51,987 nucleotides of DNA from Clostridia bacterium (GTDB lineage: Bacteria > Bacillota > Clostridia > Oscillospirales > Butyricicoccaceae): NCBI GenBank assembly GCA_021205365.1, contig JAJPXP010000034.1, positions 1 through 51,987 on the forward strand, read 5' to 3'. Below the pieces are notes generated by a model. The model saw nothing but the letters and a program-made list of their open reading frames with translations. It was not told where the DNA came from and made no database searches. This document shows, one piece after another, positions 28,677 to 36,595 of the stretch. The translations under genes and the position numbers were made by a program. The number at the start of each line of letters is the position of its first letter. The stretch's first letter is position 1.

Positions 28677-29636
28677 TTATTTTAATTTCTTTACATTTTT
28701 TCCGTTGGATTCTGAAATGATAAAATGCGGGCGGTGTTTGGACTCCATATAGGTTTTCGCAATATACTGCCCCATAATGCCGAGACAGAAGAGCTGGATG
28801 CCGCCGATGAAGATAACAATGCAGACCATGGAGGCCCAGCCGGCAACAGGATCATCAAATAATATTTTCCGGATGACGATAAACGCAAGCAGGGCAAACG
28901 AACAGAAGGTCATAAAGATACCAAACCACGAAGCGATGCTGAGCGGCGCCTGGGAAAAATTGATAATGCCATTGATTGCATATTTGAACAGCTTCCAAAA
29001 ATTCCATTTGGTTTCACCGGCAACACGTTCTACGTTTTCATAGGGCAGCCAGTAGGTGCGGAAGCCGATCCAGCCGAAAATACCCTTGGAAAACCGGTTG
29101 TATTCGCTCATGGCAACGATGGAATTTACCATATCCCGCTTCATCAGCCGGAAATCTCTTGCACCGTCAACAATGTCTGCATCTGATATTTTGTTGATGA
29201 TCTGATAAAATTTTCGTGCAAACCAGCTGCGGACCGGCGGTTCGCCGGCACGGTCAACCCTACGGGTTGCGACACTATCATATTCCCCGGTTTCCAGGAT
29301 GTCAAGCATCTGCGGCAGCAGGGACGGCGGGTCCTGCATATCTGCATCCATGACAGCGACATAGTCGCCGTTTGCATTGCAGAATCCGGCATACATCGCC
29401 GCTTCCTTGCCAAAATTGCGGGAAAAGGAAAGGTATACAACATGCTCGTCCTGTCCGGCGAGCTCCTTTAAAATGGGAAGTGTGTTGTCTTTTGAGCCAT
29501 CATTGACAAAAATCAGTTCATAAGCGCAGGACATTTCCTGTGCAACAGCCGTGACTTCCCTGTAAAAAATCGGAAGCGCTTCCTGTTCATTATAGCAGGG
29601 GATAATCAATGACAGCAGTTTCTGATCTGTATTCAT
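28677..29636 (-). CDS. GtrB/DPM1-like family 2 glycosyltransferase
   Basis: A 319-residue enzyme with the GT2 fold: SLIIPCYNEQEALPIFYRE at the N-terminus, the NDGS motif in FVNDGSKDNT, and the metal-binding DADMQDPP, then two C-terminal membrane helices (about 232-255 and 268-290). This is the layout of GtrB, CsbB and YkcC, which make undecaprenyl-phosphate-glucose or similar. The neighbouring GtrA and polytopic protein support a role in membrane-based glycosylation of wall polymers or glycoproteins. The sugar is not known. Confidence 0.9.
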   Translation of the reverse strand: MNTDQKLLSLIIPCYNEQEALPIFYREVTAVAQEMSCAYELIFVNDGSKDNTLPILKELAGQDEHVVYLSFSRNFGKEAAMYAGFCNANGDYVAVMDADMQDPPSLLPQMLDILETGEYDSVATRRVDRAGEPPVRSWFARKFYQIINKISDADIVDGARDFRLMKRDMVNSIVAMSEYNRFSKGIFGWIGFRTYWLPYENVERVAGETKWNFWKLFKYAINGIINFSQAPLSIASWFGIFMTFCSFALLAFIVIRKILFDDPVAGWASMVCIVIFIGGIQLFCLGIMGQYIAKTYMESKHRPHFIISESNGKNVKKLK

Positions 29637-29654
29637 GAAAAGAACCTCGTTATT

Positions 29655-31109
29655 TTAATAGTCTGTATAAGTGAATAAAATATCATTTTGCTGTTCATAG
29701 AAATAAAATACACCGATTGTCTGTGAATTTGCACCCCAGATATATTGCGGATAGGGATAGCTGCGCAGTTCGATTGTGTGGTTTCCAGCCTGCATTCCAC
29801 GGCTGATGGTTTCTATCCGCTCGGAGAACAAAACGTAATTTTTCAAGTTGATAAACAGGCAGGTGCATGCCGCGCAGATGCAGATAATGGAGCAGACCAG
29901 CTTTGCTGTACCCGTTTCTGACAGCAGGGAACCAAAGGTATATTCACCAACGGCAAACGCACTCATCAGGATGTATATATATGTGTTATAGAAACAGCGC
30001 GGGCCAATTGGGGAGACAACCAGCAGAGGAGCCGCATATGCAATTGCCAGAATCAGCAGACCGGCAGCCAAAAGCTTGACCTGCATGTCATCGACCAGAC
30101 GGATGACGGCAAACAATACGCAGAGTACATAGATGATGTTTACAATAAAATCGATGGAATGAACCATCATCTCATTGTAAAAGAGAACAGTATCCTGCAG
30201 CATCATGTGATATAGGATAAAGTAACACTGGCACAGCACAAGAAATGTGGAGAGGATCGTGCCGGTTTTTTTGCTGCCTTTCTGCGATCTTACGATGAGA
30301 ACCACAAGCGAGACGGTTAGAATCAGGGTAGAAATCCAGTACAGGCGAAGCGTGAACAGTGATACGGTCTGATAATTTTCAAGGATTTTATCCAACAGGC
30401 TGGCAGAGTCAGAGGAATCATAATATGCCGATTTCCCGTAAGCGGGGGATAAAAACATCACAGCGCCGCCGAGAAGGAAGCCAATGCCGCAAGCCGGCAG
30501 GATGGCAAATGCTTTCCGATGCAGCACAATACCGGCGACAATGAGACATGCGCCGAGAAACATATTGATAATCGTAACATTTTCTGAAAACAGCTGCGTA
30601 CAGAAAGAAAGCAATGCAGCCGGGATGCATTGCAGCAGCGCGTGGTTTGGCGGAAGCTTCTGTGAATGGATGATCAGGGAAAGAATACCAAGCGTCAGGC
30701 AAACCTCCGGTACATAATTGAAAAAGCCAGATGCCCAGCCATATGTCTGGGCGTAAATATTGACCGGAATCAGTACAACTGCAGCGAGAAACAGCAGGCT
30801 TGTACATTTGGATGCTTTGATTACCTGTGTGGCAAGCTTCCAGATTCCGAATACAATCAAAGCCTGTACCAACGCACGCAGCGGGCGGTTTCCCCCTGTC
30901 ATGGATACGAGGGAATTTCCGAGCACTCTGCCGTTCAGGCCATGATACCATTTCGAAAGGGAAACGGAAAAGAGGTTGGAAAATGTATTTCCCCGCTCAT
31001 AATACCAGTCATCGTGTGTGGTAGGCGCAAGGTAAAATAATGCGGCCAGAAATACGAAGATCATGCAGAAACCAGCATATTTCTTCAGAAGAATCTTTTT
31101 TTCAGTCAA
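29655..31109 (-). CDS. Polytopic membrane protein, GtrC-like (DUF6056-like) putative glycosyltransferase
   Basis: A 484-residue protein with about 11 membrane helices. The first extracytoplasmic loop carries an acidic DD in PTTHDDWYYERGN, which resembles the catalytic region of GT-C glycosyltransferases that use lipid-linked sugars; this is inference from pattern, not a firm match. I chose TTG 31109 because GAGGGAG lies 8 bp upstream; an ATG at 31145 and the frame start at 31172 lack sites. It heads the operon with the GT2 and GtrA genes, taking the place of GtrC or YfhO. Confidence 0.75.
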   Translation of the reverse strand: MTEKKILLKKYAGFCMIFVFLAALFYLAPTTHDDWYYERGNTFSNLFSVSLSKWYHGLNGRVLGNSLVSMTGGNRPLRALVQALIVFGIWKLATQVIKASKCTSLLFLAAVVLIPVNIYAQTYGWASGFFNYVPEVCLTLGILSLIIHSQKLPPNHALLQCIPAALLSFCTQLFSENVTIINMFLGACLIVAGIVLHRKAFAILPACGIGFLLGGAVMFLSPAYGKSAYYDSSDSASLLDKILENYQTVSLFTLRLYWISTLILTVSLVVLIVRSQKGSKKTGTILSTFLVLCQCYFILYHMMLQDTVLFYNEMMVHSIDFIVNIIYVLCVLFAVIRLVDDMQVKLLAAGLLILAIAYAAPLLVVSPIGPRCFYNTYIYILMSAFAVGEYTFGSLLSETGTAKLVCSIICICAACTCLFINLKNYVLFSERIETISRGMQAGNHTIELRSYPYPQYIWGANSQTIGVFYFYEQQNDILFTYTDY

Positions 31110-31289
31110 ACGATCATCTCCCTCGATTGGGTACAAAGTGAACATAAAAAAACAGCTTTTTATGTTATTCATTCAGGCCCAAAGGCTGCAATTGTTTTCA
31201 AAACATTCCTGGTGAGTTTTTGTTAAATTTTAGTATAGCATAAAATAGCGCGGGCAACAATATGCTGCTCATGGTTTTGAGGCGGCAGA

Positions 31290-31322
31290 AAAATCCCGCT
31301 GGTTACAGGCCAGCGGGATTTT
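31290..31322. terminator. Terminator after the Gfo/Idh/MocA gene
   Basis: AAAATCCCGCTGG and CCAGCGGGATTTT form a 13-bp stem with T/A runs on both sides, usable in both directions. On the minus strand it lies 40 bp after the oxidoreductase stop. Confidence 0.8.
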
Positions 31323-31361
31323 ATGAATATATAGAGAGCTTAGAGAAAATAAGGTGGTGTC

Positions 31362-32543
31362 TTACTTTACATCTACCCAGACAGCACCCTTGTCTGCGGA
31401 TTCGGCGCAGGCATTGATCCACTTGATGCCGTCAATACCATGCTCCAGATCTGGATAAATCAGGTTCTTCAGGGTTTCCTCATCGCCGCGGTCCTTGGCG
31501 TCCATAGCGATGGCAAAGCGCTTGTACAGGTTAGACCAGGAGTCGATCAGACCGGTATAATGCAGTGCACCGATGCGTTCATCCGCCTGCGCCTCCGGTG
31601 CGAGGTAATCCAGGCCGCGGTACAGCAGCTGTTCCGGCTGGCCCTGAATCTGGTAATGTACCACATCCGGACGGGCGTCGTTCCACTCAATGGAAGCCTT
31701 GGAGCCGACAATGCGGATGTGCTGGGAGGACATGTCACCGGCATTGACACAGGAGCACCACATGCGGCCAACTGCACCATCTTCATAGCGCATCAGGACA
31801 TAGGCGTTGTCCTCCAGCGGGTAGCGGGAGCCGACAAATGCCTGGCGGTCACACAGAACCTGCTTCAGCTTCTGATCCGGGCAGATCAGCTGGGACATAT
31901 AATAGGTATGGGTGGACAGATCGCCCAGTACGAATGCACGGCCTACCTTGGATGGGTCGACACGCCAGCGCTGGCCTTCAGACTTTACGTCGCCTTCCGG
32001 ATCGCAGCCAAAGCCATGCGCATAGCGCAGGTCGATCATGTTGATCTTGCCCAGCATACCCGAGGTTACCATGGAACGCATCTGCTGCAGCATCTCAAAG
32101 CCGGAGAAGCCGTAGGTCACGCAGACAATCTTGCCCTTTTCCTCCGCCAGCTTTTTGATTTCTTCACCCTGTTCTGCCTCAAAGAACAGCGGCTTTTCGC
32201 AGATCACATGCAGGCCGGCTTCCAGAGCAGCCTTGGTCACTTCATAGTGCAGGAAATTCGGGGTTGCTACGTCAACAGCTTCAATGCCGTCTTCGCGCTT
32301 TGCCTCTTCTGCAAACATAGCCTTGTAATCGGGATAGCAGCGGTCTTCGTCCATGCACAGGCTGCGGCCCAGCTCCTTGCAGCGCTCTGCATCTACGTCA
32401 AATGCAGCAGCGGTCAGAACAAAGGAGGTATTGTCGCGCATTGCGCCCAGACGGTGCTTATAGCCTACCTGGGAGGTCTTGCCTCCGCCTACGATGCCCC
32501 AGCGGAATGGAGCTCTGTCAATCAGCTTTTCTCCAATATACAT
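31362..32543 (-). CDS. Gfo/Idh/MocA family oxidoreductase
   Basis: A 393-residue NAD(P)-dependent sugar-type dehydrogenase. It shows the Rossmann motif WGIVGGGKTSQVGYKHR near residue 15, VDVATPNFLHYEV, the hallmark EKP in HVICEKPLFF, and a C-terminal domain with the substrate-side segment GDLSTHTYYMSQL containing the conserved histidine. The substrate cannot be named; a sugar or cyclitol is likely. The ATG at 32543 follows AAAGGATG. It is divergent from an AraC regulator, suggesting inducible carbohydrate metabolism. Confidence 0.88.
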   Translation of the reverse strand: MYIGEKLIDRAPFRWGIVGGGKTSQVGYKHRLGAMRDNTSFVLTAAAFDVDAERCKELGRSLCMDEDRCYPDYKAMFAEEAKREDGIEAVDVATPNFLHYEVTKAALEAGLHVICEKPLFFEAEQGEEIKKLAEEKGKIVCVTYGFSGFEMLQQMRSMVTSGMLGKINMIDLRYAHGFGCDPEGDVKSEGQRWRVDPSKVGRAFVLGDLSTHTYYMSQLICPDQKLKQVLCDRQAFVGSRYPLEDNAYVLMRYEDGAVGRMWCSCVNAGDMSSQHIRIVGSKASIEWNDARPDVVHYQIQGQPEQLLYRGLDYLAPEAQADERIGALHYTGLIDSWSNLYKRFAIAMDAKDRGDEETLKNLIYPDLEHGIDGIKWINACAESADKGAVWVDVK

Positions 32544-32648
32544 AGTAGTACATCCTTTCTCATACAACAACATCAATCATTTGGTTTTAAGAGGTGGTTT
32601 CGACGGATAACCGACAGTGTTTTTTTACAACAACATCATTGATTTTGT

Positions 32649-32684
32649 GAGACAATCATTTTGTCCGGACAGAATGATTGTCTC
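32649..32684. promoter_or_regulatory. 36-bp palindrome in the oxidoreductase leader
   Basis: GAGACAATCATTTTGTCC (32649-32666) is followed directly by GGACAGAATGATTGTCTC (32667-32684): 18-bp arms with one mismatch and no spacer. It lies between the divergent start codons and, if the minus promoter at 32769-32797 is right, inside the oxidoreductase 5' UTR. It could be a protein operator or an RNA hairpin; there is no T-run after it. Confidence 0.6.
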
Positions 32685-32768
32685 AGCATGTACCGAAAAA
32701 CACAGAAAATCAGGGGAATTATTGAAAAAATGATTTTCTTTTGTCGTGTTTTTCGTTTCATTGTCTGT

Positions 32769-32810
32769 ATTATAAAGCATACTTGACAAAGCGTAAATAG
32801 CGGATATAAT
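32769..32810. promoter_or_regulatory. Overlapping divergent promoters (oxidoreductase and AraC gene)
   Basis: Plus strand: TTGACA (32783-32788), 16-bp spacer, TATAAT (32805-32810), driving the AraC gene. Minus strand: TTTACG (32797-32792), 17-bp spacer, TATAAT (32774-32769), driving the oxidoreductase. The two overlap, so they probably compete. Confidence 0.65.
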
Positions 32811-32843
32811 GGAAAACATCATCGATTTTGCGGAAAGAGGGAT

Positions 32844-33692
32844 ATGATGTATGAGCTAGGCCCGGGAATCCTGCCCAATTCCATTTGTGTTCCGCTGACA
32901 GCTACGGCGAAAGCGAAGGAGCTGTATTTTTATCCTGTATTGTGCGGACACTATTATTGTGATAGCGCGTATGCCGTCAGCCGCAGCAGCTATCCAAATC
33001 CGCTCCTGATGTTCCTGCGCAGCGGCAGCATGACGCTGCGGTATGATGGGACAGCATATCATGCGGAAAAAGGGGATATCATTGCCATTGACTGCGACCG
33101 TCCGCACAGCTATTGTGCAGACGGGGAAGTGGAGTTTTTTTATCTGCATTTCGACGGAAGCAACTCCCATGCGCTGGTGTATGCGATTGCGGCAGATTCC
33201 CCCATTCTCCGGCGGGAGGAAAATGTGCTGGTTGGGCAGCGGATGTATGATATGGTACAGGATTATAAACGGTATGGGCTGGGCAGCGAAGCAGGGGATT
33301 CCATGCGGATTTACCAGCTGCTGACCTGGCTTTCCCTTCCGGCGAACAATCCGGCCCGCAGCAGCGACCCGATCCATCAGACAGTGGAGTATATCCGCAA
33401 ACATGTCGGGGAAAACATCACCCTAAAGGAGCTGGCGGATATGGCACATCTCAGCGCCTGCCACTATTCCCATGAATTTAAACGGCAGACCGGTTTTTCC
33501 CCATTGGAATATGTCATCAACACCCGGTTGGAGAAGGCGAAAATGCTGCTGCTGCAGACAACCCTATCTGTCACGGATATTGCATATGAGGTGGGATATG
33601 AAAGCGGCGGCAGTCTGAGCAATCTGTTTATCAAAAAAACAGGCTGTTCCCCGCGGGCGTACCGCCGGAGCAATGGCATTGCAATCCGGTAA
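32844..33692 (+). CDS. AraC-family transcriptional regulator
   Basis: A 282-residue regulator with an N-terminal cupin-type sensor domain (about 25-150; HAEKGDIIAIDCDRPHSYCA) and a C-terminal double helix-turn-helix (about 180-278): VGENITLKELADMAHLSACH, FKRQTGFSPLEYVINTRLEK and VTDIAYEVGYESGGSLSNLF. It is transcribed away from the oxidoreductase gene from overlapping promoters, so it is likely that gene's local regulator, responding to a sugar-type ligand. The ATG at 32844 follows AAAGAGGG; an ATG three bases later is equally possible. Confidence 0.93.
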   Translation: MMYELGPGILPNSICVPLTATAKAKELYFYPVLCGHYYCDSAYAVSRSSYPNPLLMFLRSGSMTLRYDGTAYHAEKGDIIAIDCDRPHSYCADGEVEFFYLHFDGSNSHALVYAIAADSPILRREENVLVGQRMYDMVQDYKRYGLGSEAGDSMRIYQLLTWLSLPANNPARSSDPIHQTVEYIRKHVGENITLKELADMAHLSACHYSHEFKRQTGFSPLEYVINTRLEKAKMLLLQTTLSVTDIAYEVGYESGGSLSNLFIKKTGCSPRAYRRSNGIAIR

Positions 33693-33752
33693 TATCTGAT
33701 CAATTTGCTCAAGAAGACACAGTTTATACACATAAAATTTACTGTTTTACAA

Positions 33753-33781
33753 TTGTGCAAGCAGTATAATGGTGCTATAAT
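33753..33781 (+). promoter_or_regulatory. Promoter of the PpiC-type lipoprotein gene
   Basis: TTGTGC (33753-33758), 17-bp spacer, TATAAT (33776-33781) with an extended TGC. A second TATAAT lies 11 bp upstream. Confidence 0.6.
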
Positions 33782-33868
33782 GGGTGGGTAAGATTGAAAC
33801 GCCGGGGATGATCGCATTCTTTCAGCGGCGTAAATATGGGATTTCAATAAAAGAACAGGAGAACGAAC

Positions 33869-35023
33869 ATGAAGCGAATAATTTCCATGCTGCTGGCGGG
33901 AATGCTGTGTGTCGGTATGCTGACAGGACTCACTGGCTGCGGCACGCAGGATACTACACCGGTAGTTGCAACCATTGATGGTGAGGATATCCAGTCCAGC
34001 GAACTGGCAGCATATATTGTCTACAATATGATGTATTATGAAAACACCTTCGGTATGGACATAAGCAGTATGGCGGATGACGCCATTTTTTCCAGCATCA
34101 AGGAAGGCTGCCTGAACCAGGCGAAGCAGTACCGTGCCATTGAGCAGCTGGCAAAGGATGAGGGTGTTTCCCTGAGCAAGGAGTCCAAAAAGACTCTGGA
34201 AGAAAACAAGAACACCAATCGTGAATATCTGGGTTCCAAGACCGGTGCCTTCACCCGCTGGCTCAAGTACACTGTCAAGGGTGATGAGGACCCGTTTGTC
34301 ACCTATCTGAACAGCTATGGCTATACAGAAGAGCTGTATGACAAGAATAATGAAACCATGCAGCTGATGAATGATATCATCGACAAGTACTATGATGACG
34401 GCTCCATCACGGAACAGTTCCAGAACACCTATCTGCATGCCAAGTCGATCCTGATTCAGGACACAGATGATGACGGCAATGCGCTGGAGGGTGATGATCT
34501 GACTGCAGCGCAGAATAAGGCGCAGGAGATTCTGGACCAGGTAAAGGCCGATCCGGAAAGCTTTGATGAGCTTTGGGAGGAAAACAATGCCGATACCGCA
34601 CAAGGCGATGACGGCTATTACTTCACCGAAGGCGACATGGTAGAAGAGTATTATGACGCTGTTTCTGCTATGGAAGTCGGCGGCGTCAACGATGAGCTGG
34701 TGTATTATGAAGGCTATGGCTGGTTTATCATCGAAAAGCTGGATCTGGATGATGCAGCGCTGACAGATACTTCCTCTTATCTGAGCAATTCCGGCGAAGA
34801 AGGCGATGACAGCACCATCAAGACCGCAATCGGCCAGCAGATGGTACAGGATAAGCTGGATGAGATCATCGAAGGCATGCAGGTGGAAACCAACGAGGAA
34901 TATGACAAAATCACAGCTTACAATGTCAATGCTTACCTGGCATTCACCGCGGATGCGTTTGTAGAACAGGGCTCCGGCTCGGCAGGTTCCGCTGCAGCAG
35001 CAGACGCAGGTTCTGCGCAGTAA
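33869..35023 (+). CDS. PpiC/SurA-type peptidyl-prolyl isomerase lipoprotein (PrsA-like foldase)
   Basis: A 384-residue exported lipoprotein. The signal peptide MKRIISMLLAGMLCVGMLTG ends in the lipobox LTGC, whose cysteine would be lipidated. A SurA-like N-terminal helical domain (about 30-165) is followed by a parvulin domain (about 180-290) containing LHAKSILIQD, ADPESFDEL, and YYFTEGDMVEEYYDA, AMEVGGVND and GYGWFIIEKLD. The tail is low-complexity (SGSAGSAAAADAGSAQ). It should help fold proteins outside the membrane, as PrsA does. GGAGAACGAAC precedes the ATG, and the terminator is at 35052-35080. Confidence 0.9.
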   Translation: MKRIISMLLAGMLCVGMLTGLTGCGTQDTTPVVATIDGEDIQSSELAAYIVYNMMYYENTFGMDISSMADDAIFSSIKEGCLNQAKQYRAIEQLAKDEGVSLSKESKKTLEENKNTNREYLGSKTGAFTRWLKYTVKGDEDPFVTYLNSYGYTEELYDKNNETMQLMNDIIDKYYDDGSITEQFQNTYLHAKSILIQDTDDDGNALEGDDLTAAQNKAQEILDQVKADPESFDELWEENNADTAQGDDGYYFTEGDMVEEYYDAVSAMEVGGVNDELVYYEGYGWFIIEKLDLDDAALTDTSSYLSNSGEEGDDSTIKTAIGQQMVQDKLDEIIEGMQVETNEEYDKITAYNVNAYLAFTADAFVEQGSGSAGSAAAADAGSAQ

Positions 35024-35051
35024 TATAGGCAAATCGGATAGAAATAAACGG

Positions 35052-35080
35052 GCACACCGGAGAAATCCGGTGTGCTTTTT
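35052..35080 (+). terminator. Terminator after the PpiC-type gene
   Basis: GCACACCGG and CCGGTGTGC around AGAAAT, followed by TTTTTG. Confidence 0.85.
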
Positions 35081-35178
35081 GCTGCCGAAAAAGTGTGCAG
35101 AAAACGACAACGCTTTTCCAATTCCTTTGTATACAGTGTAGAAAATGAAAAACAAATTGTTAAAAATACGTAATTTTC

Positions 35179-35207
35179 TTGAAATTAACATGTAAAAGTG
35201 TTATGTT
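35179..35207 (+). promoter_or_regulatory. Promoter of the processive glycosyltransferase gene
   Basis: TTGAAA (35179-35184), 17-bp spacer, TATGTT (35202-35207); start expected about 45 bp before the GTG start codon. Confidence 0.6.
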
Positions 35208-35257
35208 TTGGGATAAAGAAGGACACCGTGGCTATTCAGGTCAGGAGGGTATTGGCT

Positions 35258-36550
35258 GTGAATTTTATCATACATATGAATACGGTGATTATTACGATTG
35301 TTTCCGCTTTGTATGTGTACCAGATGTTTTATATTGGTGTTGTATTCATCGGCGAGTTTGTGCAGAAGCGCCGGAAAAAGAAGCATGAGGAACCGCCCGT
35401 TGCACTGCACCGTTATGCAGCGATTATTTCAGCACGCAATGAATCCAAGGTGATAGGGCAGCTGCTGGATACGGTCAATTCCCAAAACTATCCATCTGAG
35501 CTGCTGGACGCGATTGTCATTGCAGATAACTGCACGGATGATACGGCGCAGGTTGCCAGAGACCATGGTGCGATTGTGTACGAACGGTTTAATAAGGAAG
35601 AAGTCGGCAAGGGATATGCCCTGAACTATGCTTTCCAGCATATCGCACAGGATATGGGCGACAGCTACTATGATGCATATGTCATCATTGATGCAGACAA
35701 CCTGCTGGATGAGAACTATTTTGCAGAAATGAATAAAACCTTCTGCAAGGGGTATCGGATCATGACCAGCTACCGCAATTCCAAGAACTTCGGTTCCAAC
35801 TGGATTTCCGCTGGCTATTCCCTTTGGTTTATGCGGGAGGCAAAATTCCTGAACAATGCCCGGATGATGCTGGGCACCAGCTGTGCTGTTTCCGGCACGG
35901 GATTCCTTGTTGCCAGCGAAATTATCCGCGAACGCGGCGGCTGGAATTACCATCTGCTGACAGAGGACATTGAATTTACGGTTGATACGGTCATCCGTGG
36001 TGAAAATATCGGCTATTGCAGCGGTGCAATGCTGTATGATGAACAGCCGACGACGTTTGAACAGTCTTGGACACAGCGTCTGCGCTGGGCAAAGGGCTTT
36101 TATCAGATTGTTGTCGGGTATGGCGGAAAGCTGAGCGGCGGCATTATTACCAAGCGCCGCATCAAGAAATTTGCAAGCTATGACCTGACCATGACAGTCA
36201 TGCCGGCAATGCTCGTTACAATCGGCATTCTCGTCTGTGATCTGGTTATGCTGCTGATGGCAGTGTTTGGTTCCACGTATATGCCGCATTTGCTGCAGAA
36301 CATGCTCAGTTCACTGGCATTCTGGCTCACCGGCTATTACAGTTCGTTGTTCTTCATGGGCGCGGTTACGATGATTACAGAGCGGAAGAAAATCCGCAAC
36401 TGTCCATTCTGGAAACGGGTTTTGTATACCTTTACCTTCCCGCTGTTCCAGCTGACCTATATGCCGATTGCAGTGGCTGCACTGTTCCAGCGGGTGGAAT
36501 GGAAGCCGATCCGGCATGAGGTTGCAAAATCTCTGGACGAGATACGATAA
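35258..36550 (+). CDS. Processive family 2 glycosyltransferase, membrane-bound
   Basis: A 430-residue protein with one N-terminal membrane helix (about 5-27), a cytosolic GT2 domain and three to four C-terminal helices. Visible motifs are AAIISARNESKVIGQLL, VIADNCTDDT, GKGYALNYAF, the DAD site in VIIDADNLLDE, the TED acid in LLTEDIEFTVDT, and QRLRW (QxxRW), the mark of processive polysaccharide synthases such as IcaA. The product polymer is unknown. GTG 35258 is chosen for AGGAGGG 8 bp upstream. The gene is convergent with a secreted deacetylase-like protein, so an extracellular polysaccharide is a reasonable guess. Confidence 0.88.
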   Translation: MNFIIHMNTVIITIVSALYVYQMFYIGVVFIGEFVQKRRKKKHEEPPVALHRYAAIISARNESKVIGQLLDTVNSQNYPSELLDAIVIADNCTDDTAQVARDHGAIVYERFNKEEVGKGYALNYAFQHIAQDMGDSYYDAYVIIDADNLLDENYFAEMNKTFCKGYRIMTSYRNSKNFGSNWISAGYSLWFMREAKFLNNARMMLGTSCAVSGTGFLVASEIIRERGGWNYHLLTEDIEFTVDTVIRGENIGYCSGAMLYDEQPTTFEQSWTQRLRWAKGFYQIVVGYGGKLSGGIITKRRIKKFASYDLTMTVMPAMLVTIGILVCDLVMLLMAVFGSTYMPHLLQNMLSSLAFWLTGYYSSLFFMGAVTMITERKKIRNCPFWKRVLYTFTFPLFQLTYMPIAVAALFQRVEWKPIRHEVAKSLDEIR

Positions 36551-36560
36551 TCATTTCATG

Positions 36561-36592
36561 AAAAAAGCCAAGACCTCAGGTCTTGGCTTTTT
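36561..36592. terminator. Bidirectional terminator between convergent genes
   Basis: AAAAAGCCAAGACCT and AGGTCTTGGCTTTTT form a 15-bp stem with A/T runs on both sides, serving the glycosyltransferase (+) and the Big2 gene (-). Confidence 0.9.
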
Positions 36593-36595
36593 ATG

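Noticed and set aside
33464-35191. 575-codon minus-strand open frame
   Set aside because: It lies opposite the AraC and PpiC-type genes, both of which have clear domains and ribosome sites; its hydrophobic, Ile-rich translation is an antisense artefact.
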